Shown here: positions 45,825 to 54,811 of the stretch, piece after piece
Position numbering within the stretch: position 1 is the first letter of the stretch
How the letters are laid out: each line of letters opens with the position of its first letter
NCBI GenBank assembly: GCA_964414425.1
Contig: CAYPWL010000013.1
Coordinates: forward strand, 1-64,000
Reading direction: 5' to 3'
DNA from: GYS-P2D sp964414425
Lineage (GTDB): Bacteria; Bacteroidota; Bacteroidia; Chitinophagales; Saprospiraceae
Length of the DNA: 64,000 bases
Translations under genes and position numbers: made by a program
Notes under the pieces: generated by a model
What the model was told of the DNA's origin: nothing
The model's database searches: none
What the model saw: the letters and a program-made list of their open reading frames with translations, nothing else

Positions 45825-47666
45825 ATGATAAGAATAATCTGTGCGACTCTCTTAACGATTGTTAGTTTACAATTTGGCTTAAGCCAGATTGCACAGAATG
45901 ATTTTACAATCAGTCGCCCGGCTGGATTTTTTGAAGAACCGTTTGATCTGAGAGTCATACCCATTTCTGACTCTGCGAGAGTAGTCTATACAGATGACTT
46001 AAGTGAACCCCTACGCAGTTCTACGGAGTTCCCCGATAAATTAATGATCGAAGAGTCTAAGATTATCAAGATCAAAGTTTACAATGGAAACGATTCTACA
46101 CAGACGATCAGTTACACCTACTTCAACATAAGTCAGATCCGTCAAGAGCAAGATCTTACGTCAGTATCAGAGTCAGAACTCAAGGCGGCATTTGAAGCCC
46201 TACCCGTAATCGCCGTATCTGGAACCCAAATCGACCCTGTTGATAAGGAGCGTATAGAAGTGCCTGTGGCAGCCGAGTTCATCTGGAACAATCCAAGCAT
46301 GCAAAATATCATCATAAATGCGGGACTACAGATATGGGGTGATAGTCCTACCAATCCGAAAAAGAACTTCCGCTTGGAGTTTAAGAAGAAATACGGCGAT
46401 AAAAAACTCAATGGTAATATCTTCCATGAGAATAATAGCTCATATGGTCACACCTATATACCATCCGTGGACTCGTATGATAAGCTCCTATTAAGAGCTG
46501 GTTCTCAAGATGGGTTAAATGCAGAATTTAGTAATGAGCTAACTCCACAATATATCCGCAATAGAGTGATGTATGACTTGAGTCTTGAAGCAGGCATGTT
46601 AGCCCCTCATGGTAGATTCGTTCACCTATTTCTCAATGGACAATACTGGGGCCATTATCACCTTATGGAGCGTCCTGATGAAAGCTTTTTTGAAGATTAT
46701 CTTACTGTTGATAAGGATGATATTGAAATTGTGAAAGCCGGTGAAGTATGGCATAAGGGTAACCAGTCCGACACAGTCTGGTATCAGCTCGACAGCATTG
46801 ATTTTAGCACATCAAGTATGGATAAGCTTGCAGGCTATATAGATCCACAGATGGCTGCTCGTTACCTTGTCTTCATGGGTTATGCCTCTGGATATGACTG
46901 GGGTAAATACAAGAATATGGTTGGGTATTATAGCTCTCTTGGGGAGACTAACGGATATCGATTCATGCTCTATGATGTAGACTACAGCCTGGGCAATGGT
47001 GGTAAGTGGCACCCTGAAAAAAGTAGTGATCCAGAGTATTTCTTTGCGCCCTTTGATAACAGTGGACCTGTTCCGGCTGAGCTACTCCAAAATGAGAACT
47101 TTCTTATTCTATTGCGAGATGAGCTATACAATCTATGTATTAAGTCAGATGGCATACTTACTCCTGATCATGTCGAAGAAATGTATAGTAGGAGAGCCGC
47201 TGAAGTAGAAGTATCTCTACTCGCAGAACAAGCTCGTTGGGGTTCCAATCCATATCAAAGTTATGGTTGGCATATCGCTGTAGATAGTTGGGAAGTAAAC
47301 GAAGAATGGGAAGATGAAAAAAAGCGAATCTTGAACACCTATATACCTAAGCGGACTAAAGCCCTGATACAACACTTTGAAGAAAAGGGATACAGCAGTC
47401 CATTAGCATCAGTTAAGTTTAAAACTAATCAGAGACGTAAAACGCTAAGCTTAAAAAACCCTAATAAAAGCGGTGAAATTTACTACACCCTTGATGGCAG
47501 TGATCCAAGATTATCTGATAACTCTCTCTCGCCCGAAGCAGTGCGCTATGATGGACCTATCCCGTTGGCAACAGGAACGAATACAGTTTTTGCCAGAGTA
47601 ATTAGTATCAGTGACGACAAAACCATGTGTTCGGCATCTTCTCTTGAAACGATCTGGATCAAATAG
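45825..47666 (+). CDS. Secreted CotH-family protein kinase-like protein
   Basis: The start is set at the ATG at 45825, which begins a signal peptide (MIRIICATLLTIVSLQF ending LSQ); a GTG lies six bases upstream. About 613 aa. The centre is a CotH kinase-like domain: KNFRLEFKKKYGD, YDKLLLRAGSQDG, HLMERPDESFFEDYL and the metal site MLYDVDYSLGNGG. The C-terminal part is a beta-sandwich of the chitobiase type (GEIYYTLDGSDPRLSDN). In Bacillus CotH phosphorylates spore-coat proteins; the role of the secreted Bacteroidota versions is unknown. A GATCTTTG near 45783 may be its -7 element. Confidence 0.86.
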   Translation: MIRIICATLLTIVSLQFGLSQIAQNDFTISRPAGFFEEPFDLRVIPISDSARVVYTDDLSEPLRSSTEFPDKLMIEESKIIKIKVYNGNDSTQTISYTYFNISQIRQEQDLTSVSESELKAAFEALPVIAVSGTQIDPVDKERIEVPVAAEFIWNNPSMQNIIINAGLQIWGDSPTNPKKNFRLEFKKKYGDKKLNGNIFHENNSSYGHTYIPSVDSYDKLLLRAGSQDGLNAEFSNELTPQYIRNRVMYDLSLEAGMLAPHGRFVHLFLNGQYWGHYHLMERPDESFFEDYLTVDKDDIEIVKAGEVWHKGNQSDTVWYQLDSIDFSTSSMDKLAGYIDPQMAARYLVFMGYASGYDWGKYKNMVGYYSSLGETNGYRFMLYDVDYSLGNGGKWHPEKSSDPEYFFAPFDNSGPVPAELLQNENFLILLRDELYNLCIKSDGILTPDHVEEMYSRRAAEVEVSLLAEQARWGSNPYQSYGWHIAVDSWEVNEEWEDEKKRILNTYIPKRTKALIQHFEEKGYSSPLASVKFKTNQRRKTLSLKNPNKSGEIYYTLDGSDPRLSDNSLSPEAVRYDGPIPLATGTNTVFARVISISDDKTMCSASSLETIWIK

Positions 47667-48897
47667 TGAAATGCCAACCCACTATGAAATAACTGGGCCG
47701 CATAAAAGTAAAGCCACTCTGCTGAAAGTAATTGTTATTGATCTGCTCAGATCTAACATCACCACTCGAACCTGACCTCCATGTATACGATAGCGTAAAA
47801 CGGCTTTTCTTAGTCATGTGATAGTTGAAAGTGGCCTCTGTGTAGCGATCCTCCCCAGAGAAAGCGCGAACACTATTGGCAAAATCCACTGCACTCTGAT
47901 CCGTGGTTCCATTGAAAAAGGTGTGACCAAGTGCTAAGCTGACAAACTTCTCATCTTGTAGAGGGATCATATAGCCCCCACGTATGAATCCAGTACGTGC
48001 CGATGTGCTTATGTTATCAAGCGATCGTCCTAACACGGCCCACTCTCCAGTGATGATAATATGATCCCACTGTAGGAGCCAATCAACAGCAGAAACGTTG
48101 TTGCTATCATAGAAATCTGTGCTCCCTTGTACGGCCTGAGAAAACCCTATCGTTAGACCCCGTCTCTTGACGAATGAAATTTGCTTAGTACCATCCAGAT
48201 AGCTCTTGCTCTCTGGTTCTCCAAATTGCAAAGTTACTCGTCCTGAAACGACATGAGAGGCTTGAGTCCCTGCACTATTGGTATTGAAGTCTCCAAACCG
48301 AGAATTGAAAACACCGATGTCATAACTAAATGCGAAAGTGTTTTTCTTAACAGCCTTATATCCACCAATGCTTATACCCGCAGTTCGACCTGGACCATTA
48401 TTGGTCATCTGTCGGCGGATGTAATTCTGTGACCAAGACTTTTCTGAGGATAACACATTGAAAGGTGAGACGATTGACTCTCTACTTAGAGGAATTAAAA
48501 AATAACCTACCCTCAAATTCAACAAATCACTTTTGGGATCAAGATCATAATCTATGTGTGCATTCCATAGTCTAAAACGAGGCGAGGCGGTATTATTAGG
48601 ACCTCCTATAGTACCGTCAAGAAAGTCCTTACCAACAAAATCACTCGCAGCAATGAATGTAAAATTTAATCGATCCCCATAACTTCCTTTGACTCCTAAA
48701 CGTGACCGATGTAACTGGAATCCCAATCTACTATCAACTGCCACCGGAGAACCTGTATCAGGGTCAATAAAGCTTGTCCCTTCAGACAATGTACTCCACA
48801 ACTGAAATCCCACAACTGGTTTAATCACTAATTCTTGAGCAGAAACTGAGCCTATAATCAATGAGGCTGCCCATACTATCGCTAATCTCAAAACCAT
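47659..48897 (-). CDS. Phosphate-selective porin (OprO/OprP-like) outer-membrane protein
   Basis: The start is set at the ATG at 48897 because it opens a clear signal peptide (MVLRLAIVWAASLIIGSVSA); an ATG at 48921 is also possible. About 412 aa. The chain is a large beta-barrel with alternating strands (KPVVGFQLWSTLSEG, RLGVKGSYGDRLNFTFIAA, LLNLRVGYFLIPLSRE, MTKKSRFTLSYTWRSG) and a terminal strand RPSYFIVGWHFTI. Its N-terminal half resembles the OprO/P family, but phosphate selectivity is not shown. It overlaps the CotH 3' end by 8 bases in convergent orientation. Confidence 0.8.
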   Translation of the reverse strand: MVLRLAIVWAASLIIGSVSAQELVIKPVVGFQLWSTLSEGTSFIDPDTGSPVAVDSRLGFQLHRSRLGVKGSYGDRLNFTFIAASDFVGKDFLDGTIGGPNNTASPRFRLWNAHIDYDLDPKSDLLNLRVGYFLIPLSRESIVSPFNVLSSEKSWSQNYIRRQMTNNGPGRTAGISIGGYKAVKKNTFAFSYDIGVFNSRFGDFNTNSAGTQASHVVSGRVTLQFGEPESKSYLDGTKQISFVKRRGLTIGFSQAVQGSTDFYDSNNVSAVDWLLQWDHIIITGEWAVLGRSLDNISTSARTGFIRGGYMIPLQDEKFVSLALGHTFFNGTTDQSAVDFANSVRAFSGEDRYTEATFNYHMTKKSRFTLSYTWRSGSSGDVRSEQINNNYFQQSGFTFMRPSYFIVGWHFTI

Positions 48898-49079
48898 AGA
48901 ATGAAAATAGCTAAAGATCAAAAACCACGGGTGTGTTACTCCCTCTATTTACGAGAGAAATAAATTGAAACCTACTTAAAAGTAGTTATAGTAATTCTAA
49001 TTCTTCTAATGTTATACCATCAGAAAATGGAAGACTAACCAATGGTTGGAGCGTCTGATATGAGCGCTACTTAGGTGTG

Positions 49080-49394
49080 TTAGTTATCAACGAACTCTGT
49101 GATAGCTCGCTCGAGTTGCTTAGCGGACATACCGCCAGTCTGCCTCCACATCACTTTACCCTCCTTGTATATCATAAGGGTTGGTACGCTGCGGATATTA
49201 AGCTTATTCGCAAGTTTTTGATTCTTGTCGATATCGATCTTAATCACCTTAGCTGAATCTCCTACTCGCTGAGATACTTCCTTGATAGCTGGCATCATTG
49301 CTTTGCATGGTCCACACCATGTAGCGTAGAAGTCCACAAGAGTAGGTTTAGAAGATTTTACGATGTCTTTGAAGGTTGCCTTTTTCTTTTTCAT
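49080..49394 (-). CDS. trxA: Thioredoxin
   Basis: A 104-aa cytoplasmic thiol reductase with the classical active site WCGPCK (C27, C30), the preceding PTLVDFYAT strand, the cis-proline segment VRSVPTLMIYKEG-like (IRSVPTLMIYKEGKV) and the terminal helix. No signal peptide. It stands alone, with 158 bases to the porin gene upstream in map order and 180 bases to the export operon; both spacers are AT-rich and hold no gene. Confidence 0.94.
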   Translation of the reverse strand: MKKKKATFKDIVKSSKPTLVDFYATWCGPCKAMMPAIKEVSQRVGDSAKVIKIDIDKNQKLANKLNIRSVPTLMIYKEGKVMWRQTGGMSAKQLERAITEFVDN

Positions 49395-49573
49395 GTCTGA
49401 AGTAACATTTGACTTTCTATTAACATAGACACCACTTTATAAGTTTCAATTATATGATATTAGAGAAAATTAGTCACTTGGCGGACTATTGGTTGATAAG
49501 AACACCCACCATAAATGAAAAGCACAATTCCCTTCAAAGGGTAGAAACCCCTTGAAATGAAGAAGAGACGATT

Positions 49574-50830
49574 CTATTCTCCCGCAGTTGGATCTAACTG
49601 CAACTTGATCTGAGTGGAGGTATCTATACCGCTGGCGACCTCTACGTAGAGTCCATCAGAAAGGCCGAGCTCCACTTCATGTCGTTCAAACTCCTGATCT
49701 CCGACTACTTTTTCCACATAAGTTATTGAGTCACCTTCATAGATGACATCTCGCTCTTGTACTGCTATGACATCATCTTTCTTGTCGATGATGATGTCAC
49801 CATTGGCGCTATATCCAGCACGTAAGAACACATCATCACTATATGGCTTGAGGGCGGCCTTCACTTCGAACTTTACGATTCCTTCCTCTTCTGTTCCTTT
49901 GGGTGAGATAAACTCGAGTAATGCATCAAACTTATGCTCTGGTATAGCACCTACAGTCAGCTCTAACTCCATGCCTTCTTGTAGCTTGCCTACATCTGAC
50001 TCGTCGACCTTACCCTCAAAGATGAGAGACTTCATATCTGCAACTACAGCTACGTTAGTTCCTTCATTAAAGTTGTTGCGCTCGATGACCGAGCTACCCT
50101 CCTCTACAGGTACATCGAGCACCATACCATCCACTGTTGATACAACAACATTATTGACTTGATTAGAGCGATTCGTGCGTCCTTCACGCAAGAGCTGCAG
50201 ATTATTTTCTGCTGCTTCGAGTTCTTGTTTCCGTATGTCGAGCTGAGCTTTTACCTGTCCGAGTGTATTAGAAGAAAGTAGTGCTGCATTATCATAGGCA
50301 TTTTGACGTAAGTCGAGATCTAACTTGAACTGTGTATAGTCCTGCTCTGATATGATACCATCCTCGAGAAGTTGTCGATTGCGCTGTTCTTCTTTCTTGG
50401 CGACCTCAAGGCTCCTGGCTGCCTCTTTTATATCGAGCTGACCACTATTGACCTCTGATTGTCTACTCAGTTCACGCTCTGCCTCACGTACTCGGATGCG
50501 AGCCAGCTCAACATTGGATCGTGCACTATTGATATTGACCTCATTAGGGATGAGCTTGATCCGTGCGATCTTTTGGCCTTTGTTGATGATCTGACCAGCC
50601 TCGACGTAGAGTTCGTCAATGACACCAGATACCTGAGGTTTGATATTGACCTCGAGTCTTGGCTTAATAGAGCCTGTGGCAACCGCTTTATTGAGAATGG
50701 TGCGAACCTCAGCTTTAGTACTGCTGTACTCTACTGGTCCACCCCCAGACTGACTATAGAAATAATACGCTAAGCCTATAACTGTCAGGCCTAAAAACCC
50801 TAATGCTGCAAATAGACATCCTTTATTCAT
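49574..50830 (-). CDS. Periplasmic adaptor (MacA/HlyD-like) of an ABC exporter
   Basis: A 418-aa membrane-fusion protein. One N-terminal helix (FAALGFLGLTVIGLAYYFY) anchors it; a lipoyl/barrel-sandwich half-motif (KPQVSGVIDELYVEAGQIINKGQ) is followed by a coiled coil of about 110 residues and the second half (STVDGMVLDVPVEEGSSV), then beta-barrel and membrane-proximal domains. It would bridge the two permease subunits to an outer-membrane channel. It is the last gene of the operon, 30 bases after the second permease; no TolC-like gene follows. Confidence 0.9.
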   Translation of the reverse strand: MNKGCLFAALGFLGLTVIGLAYYFYSQSGGGPVEYSSTKAEVRTILNKAVATGSIKPRLEVNIKPQVSGVIDELYVEAGQIINKGQKIARIKLIPNEVNINSARSNVELARIRVREAERELSRQSEVNSGQLDIKEAARSLEVAKKEEQRNRQLLEDGIISEQDYTQFKLDLDLRQNAYDNAALLSSNTLGQVKAQLDIRKQELEAAENNLQLLREGRTNRSNQVNNVVVSTVDGMVLDVPVEEGSSVIERNNFNEGTNVAVVADMKSLIFEGKVDESDVGKLQEGMELELTVGAIPEHKFDALLEFISPKGTEEEGIVKFEVKAALKPYSDDVFLRAGYSANGDIIIDKKDDVIAVQERDVIYEGDSITYVEKVVGDQEFERHEVELGLSDGLYVEVASGIDTSTQIKLQLDPTAGE

Positions 50831-50860
50831 CTTTCGATTAATTTTTAGTTTGTAATAGAG

Positions 50861-52111
50861 TTATTCATCTTTTAAGGCTACCACCGGATTAACCTTAGCA
50901 GCTTGTAATGCTGGAATAAATCCAGCTATAGTCCCTGCGACTACGAGCACGACAAGTGCAAATACACCTACATACCAGTCGATCTCGGGATTGTGAAAAT
51001 TATCGACATCACCAGCCATGCCCAATGCATAGTTGATCACCCATATCATAAAAGTCCCTAAGAGAATACCGAGGTAACCCGACAATGCTGTGATAAAGAC
51101 TGACTCTGTCAGTATCATACTGATTATTGACCCAGGCGTAGCACCAAGAGCCTTACGAATACCAATCTCTTTAGTGCGCTCCTTAACGATGATCAGCATG
51201 ATGTTACTGACGCCGATGATGCCCGCTAACAGGGTACCAATCCCAACGAACCATAAGAACACCTTTATGCCGAGAAATAATCCTTGTACTTGTTGGAACT
51301 CCTTCTCGAGATTAAATCCGCCGATCCCTTGTGGATCATCAGGGTGCACTCGATTGATCTCTCTAAGATGTTTCCTAATCTTGGGTTCCATCTCGGCTAC
51401 TCGAGTGCCAGGCTTAGCAGAGACAACCATATAGTCTATGCGATCACCTGTACCGAATGCACGACTCATCGTAGTTAATGGCACCACGGCCACCTCTGTA
51501 TCCTCACGTGTCCACTCCTTAACTTGATCGGGGCCAAATACACCAACTACCTTGAAGTCTATACCCTTAATGGTGATATGCTCCCCGATGGCCTCATCCT
51601 CTCCAAAAAGCACATCCTTAGTCGTTGTACCTATGACGGCTACCTTACGAGCCTCGAGTACATCGCCATCATTGATATATCTGCCTTCATGAATTTTAAA
51701 AGCTTCGATGATCGGCATATCTGTGAGTTCCCCACGTACGGTATAGCTGGCTCCTTCACCCTTGTATTCGACATTAAATGGACCAACCTGATTACGAGGG
51801 GCGATGAGGTCGATCTCTGATACTTTTTCTTTTAGATAGTCTATATCACTCAAATTGAGTTGTACCCTGCGACCTTGAGGTAATCCGTCATGAGCAATAG
51901 TCGTTCGTGACGCCCAGACGTACATAATATTCTTAGCACGAGCTCCAAAGTCTTTATAGACTCCATTCTCAAGTCCCTTACCCATACCGAGCAGGAAAAC
52001 CAACATGAATATTCCCCAGAACACGCCCAATGCAGTTAGAAAACTACGCAGCTTATTCTTCATGATAGTTGCGAATATCTCCTGCCATTTGTCGCTATCA
52101 AATATTCCCAT
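50861..52111 (-). CDS. MacB-type ABC transporter permease (second copy)
   Basis: The start is set at the ATG at 52111, one base after the stop of the first permease; about 416 aa. It has the MacB/FtsX-like layout: N-terminal helix (FLTALGVFWGIFMLVFLLG), a large periplasmic MacB_PCD domain, then three C-terminal helices with the coupling-helix signature TKEIGIRKALGATPGSI. It is clearly paralogous to the neighbouring permease, so the exporter is probably a heterodimer. Cargo unknown; this family moves peptides, macrolides or lipoproteins. Confidence 0.92.
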   Translation of the reverse strand: MGIFDSDKWQEIFATIMKNKLRSFLTALGVFWGIFMLVFLLGMGKGLENGVYKDFGARAKNIMYVWASRTTIAHDGLPQGRRVQLNLSDIDYLKEKVSEIDLIAPRNQVGPFNVEYKGEGASYTVRGELTDMPIIEAFKIHEGRYINDGDVLEARKVAVIGTTTKDVLFGEDEAIGEHITIKGIDFKVVGVFGPDQVKEWTREDTEVAVVPLTTMSRAFGTGDRIDYMVVSAKPGTRVAEMEPKIRKHLREINRVHPDDPQGIGGFNLEKEFQQVQGLFLGIKVFLWFVGIGTLLAGIIGVSNIMLIIVKERTKEIGIRKALGATPGSIISMILTESVFITALSGYLGILLGTFMIWVINYALGMAGDVDNFHNPEIDWYVGVFALVVLVVAGTIAGFIPALQAAKVNPVVALKDE

Positions 52112-52112
52112 A

Positions 52113-53342
52113 CTAATCAGATTTAATGGCTTGAACTGGGTTAATACGACTGGCTTGAATAGCAGGTAATAACCCAGCCAGTGCTCCCGCAAAAATTAAT
52201 ATCAATGTAGCCAGGATCGCAATCCATAAATTGATCTCTGGACTCCTAAAGAACTCAGTCTCTAAGAAGCTCAATCCTGATAATGCCGCCACTCCCAACA
52301 CCAATCCTATATAACCAGCTATTGCAGTTATGAATATCGACTCTTGAAAAATCATAGACACAATAGATCGAGGTGTCGCACCCAGGGCCTTTCTGATCCC
52401 AATTTCCTTCGTGCGATCCTTGACGATGATGAGCATGATATTACTAACCCCAATCACTCCGGCTATAATAGAGAATATGCCAACTACCCACATGATGCTT
52501 TTGATAGCAGTCATGAGACTCTTAAAGCTCTGAAACTCCTCTGCCATGTTCCAAATGCGGATTGCCTGGCGATCTTCTGGGTGGACGAGTTTACGCTCTT
52601 GCAAGGTCCTTTTGACAGCCTCCTCTACTTGGATGACATCATCATATGGCAGATCACCTAAGTCAACTATCATCTGGTCTATACGTCTGAAGTTAGAGTA
52701 GTTCGTCTGTAAGGTCGAGATGGGTACATAGATGCGCTGCATTGTCCTACCCTCCTCCTTGTCATAGAATACACCTATGACCTGATATGAATTGCCATCG
52801 ACGATGATACTCTTCCCGATTGGGTCGTCATCCTCTACGAAGAACTCATCTCGCACATCACGACCAATTACTGCTACTTTACGCAGCTTGTTGAGGTCTT
52901 CTGTATGGAAATACCTACCCGATAATATTTCTAAACTCTCGATATGAGCGCCATCTGGATGTGTGCCTTGCACGGAGTAGGTCTGTGTCTTTTGTCCATA
53001 GGTCACTACTGAACTCCAACTGAGGAAGTACTTCCCACTGATCTTGCTGATCTCATCAAACTGACTGATAAGATATTTATAGTCATCATTGTCGAGTCGA
53101 ACCAATCTTCCTTCGCCAAGGCCGTTATGTGATTTACTTGTGCGACTCGTATTAATCCAGAGGCTGTTAAGCGCATCTCCTTCAAACTGGTGTTTTATAC
53201 CATTCTGTAGACCATTGCCCATGCCTAATAGCATGACCAGCATGAATATCCCCCAAGCCACTCCAAAGGCTGTCAACAGTGTCCTAAGCTTATGACGATT
53301 GATGGATTCGAAAATCTCTTGCCACTTATCTACATCGATCAT
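52113..53342 (-). CDS. MacB-type ABC transporter permease (first copy)
   Basis: A 409-aa permease with the same layout as its downstream paralogue: N-terminal helix (RTLLTAFGVAWGIFMLVMLLG), a MacB-type periplasmic domain, and three C-terminal helices with DRTKEIGIRKALGATPRSI. Its start overlaps the stop of the ATPase gene (53339-53342), so the two are translationally coupled. The two permeases diverge most in the periplasmic region, as expected for a heterodimer that evolved by duplication. Confidence 0.92.
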   Translation of the reverse strand: MIDVDKWQEIFESINRHKLRTLLTAFGVAWGIFMLVMLLGMGNGLQNGIKHQFEGDALNSLWINTSRTSKSHNGLGEGRLVRLDNDDYKYLISQFDEISKISGKYFLSWSSVVTYGQKTQTYSVQGTHPDGAHIESLEILSGRYFHTEDLNKLRKVAVIGRDVRDEFFVEDDDPIGKSIIVDGNSYQVIGVFYDKEEGRTMQRIYVPISTLQTNYSNFRRIDQMIVDLGDLPYDDVIQVEEAVKRTLQERKLVHPEDRQAIRIWNMAEEFQSFKSLMTAIKSIMWVVGIFSIIAGVIGVSNIMLIIVKDRTKEIGIRKALGATPRSIVSMIFQESIFITAIAGYIGLVLGVAALSGLSFLETEFFRSPEINLWIAILATLILIFAGALAGLLPAIQASRINPVQAIKSD

Positions 53343-54013
53343 AGGCCATGATTTTCGATGAGACCATCCTTGATACGGATAATACGATCAGTTTGATTGG
53401 CGATTTCATCTTCGTGAGTTACAATGATCGTTGTGATCCCTTGCTCATTGAAATCTCTAAATAGCTGCATAACCTCCTGAGTCGTAGTAGAATCCAATGC
53501 CCCAGTCGGCTCATCCGCTAATACTACCTTGGGTCTGCTGATCAAGGCTCTGGCGATGGCAACTCGCTGTTGCTGACCACCAGACATCTGATTGGGATAG
53601 TGATCTGCCCAATCCTTAAGCCCTACTCTCTCCAGATACTGTAAGGCTAAGTCCTGGCGCTCAGCTCTTGATACTTTTTGATAATATAGTGGGAGTGCTA
53701 CATTTTCCTTGGCAGTCTTAAATGGTAATAGGTTGAATGATTGAAAGACAAATCCAATGAACTTATTTCTAAAGTATGCGGCCTTAGTCTCTGACAGATC
53801 CTTATTGATAAGCTGATCATTAAGCCAGTACTCACCATCATCGTACTCATCGAGTATCCCGAGTATGTTGAGCAATGTAGACTTGCCCGAGCCGGAAGAT
53901 CCCATGATCGATACCAACTGGCCTTCACCAATCTCGAGATCTATCCCCTTTAGGACGTGAAGCTTGTTGAACTCTGTTGAATAGGACTTATTGAGGTTTT
54001 TAATTTTGATCAT
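53339..54013 (-). CDS. ABC transporter ATP-binding protein (MacB/LolD type)
   Basis: The start is set at the ATG at 54013 (MIKIKNLNKSYS), where the nucleotide-binding fold begins; about 224 aa. Walker A is GSSGSGKST, the signature motif is NQMSGGQQQRVAIARAL, Walker B is VVLADEPTGALDS and the H loop lies in TIIVTHEDEIA. It powers the heterodimeric permease encoded downstream. It is the first gene of the operon ATPase, permease, permease, adaptor; the 234 bases upstream (54014-54247) hold no gene that I can see and should contain the promoter. Confidence 0.95.
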   Translation of the reverse strand: MIKIKNLNKSYSTEFNKLHVLKGIDLEIGEGQLVSIMGSSGSGKSTLLNILGILDEYDDGEYWLNDQLINKDLSETKAAYFRNKFIGFVFQSFNLLPFKTAKENVALPLYYQKVSRAERQDLALQYLERVGLKDWADHYPNQMSGGQQQRVAIARALISRPKVVLADEPTGALDSTTTQEVMQLFRDFNEQGITTIIVTHEDEIANQTDRIIRIKDGLIENHGL

Positions 54014-54247
54014 GCACTTATCTCGTTCATACTGCGAAGCAAAAGAATTAACCTGATTCTGTGGAATTAAATAGATCAATTGATTTAAAGGACAGACTAA
54101 CGGCTCAAAGTGTTACACTTCGCTCAAAAGAATTTTATAGAAATAACGACTTACTAATCGCATCTAACCAACTAAGCACTCTACAAAATGAAAATGGGTC
54201 GCTTACTGTGTAAATGATCCATCCAAGATTTATCTTATATCGATTGA

Positions 54248-54760
54248 TTAAGACGGTGTAGCGAACGTCAAGAACTGACATAGCACACCTCCTATTAATA
54301 ACATAACCAAGAACCAATAACCTGTATGTATACCAATATACCCCCATCCCCTGCGCTCAAACAGTGAATTGATCGCAATCAAAGGAAACGCAAGCGTCAA
54401 AGCCAAGAATCCACCATGCAATGCTCCATGACCGAAGTCCCTAAAGTTATTACCATAGGTGGCCATCAAATCATTAAACTGAGCTTGCGCAGCACTACCG
54501 CTCTCTGCGACACCGGGCATCATCACTTGAAACACACTTGTCTGATGTATTACAACACCAGAAAGTGCCAATGAGATAATAACGCCGAACACATAGGATA
54601 GACCAAAAATCATCCCCATATTGCCACCAGCAAGGCTCTCCTCTGTAAATCCGTTGATTTTCATCCACTTCTTACCAAATCCCATATTCCCATACCAGAA
54701 AAAACCAACGGCCATTGGGATCAAAGCAGTCGCAAAAAACAAATACCAGTTAGCAGGCAT
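54248..54760 (-). CDS. DUF1761-family membrane protein
   Basis: A 170-aa protein with four predicted membrane helices. It carries the DUF1761 features GFFWYGNMGFGKKWMKINGF near the N-terminus and, in the second half, FGHGALHGGFLALTL and GYIGIHTGYWFLVMLLIGGVL. The biochemical function of the family is unknown. It lies 51 bases downstream of the TonB receptor on the same strand and may be part of its transcript, although a role in thiamine uptake is not known for this family. Confidence 0.82.
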   Translation of the reverse strand: MPANWYLFFATALIPMAVGFFWYGNMGFGKKWMKINGFTEESLAGGNMGMIFGLSYVFGVIISLALSGVVIHQTSVFQVMMPGVAESGSAAQAQFNDLMATYGNNFRDFGHGALHGGFLALTLAFPLIAINSLFERRGWGYIGIHTGYWFLVMLLIGGVLCQFLTFATPS

Positions 54761-54811
54761 AGCGTCATAGTTTTGGATAGTTAATTAATAACTGCAAGTT
54801 AACCAATCTCT

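Noticed and set aside
49515..49556. Hairpin TTCAAGGGG...CCCTTTGAA after the export operon as a terminator
   Set aside because: The stem has a bulge and no T run follows on the minus strand.
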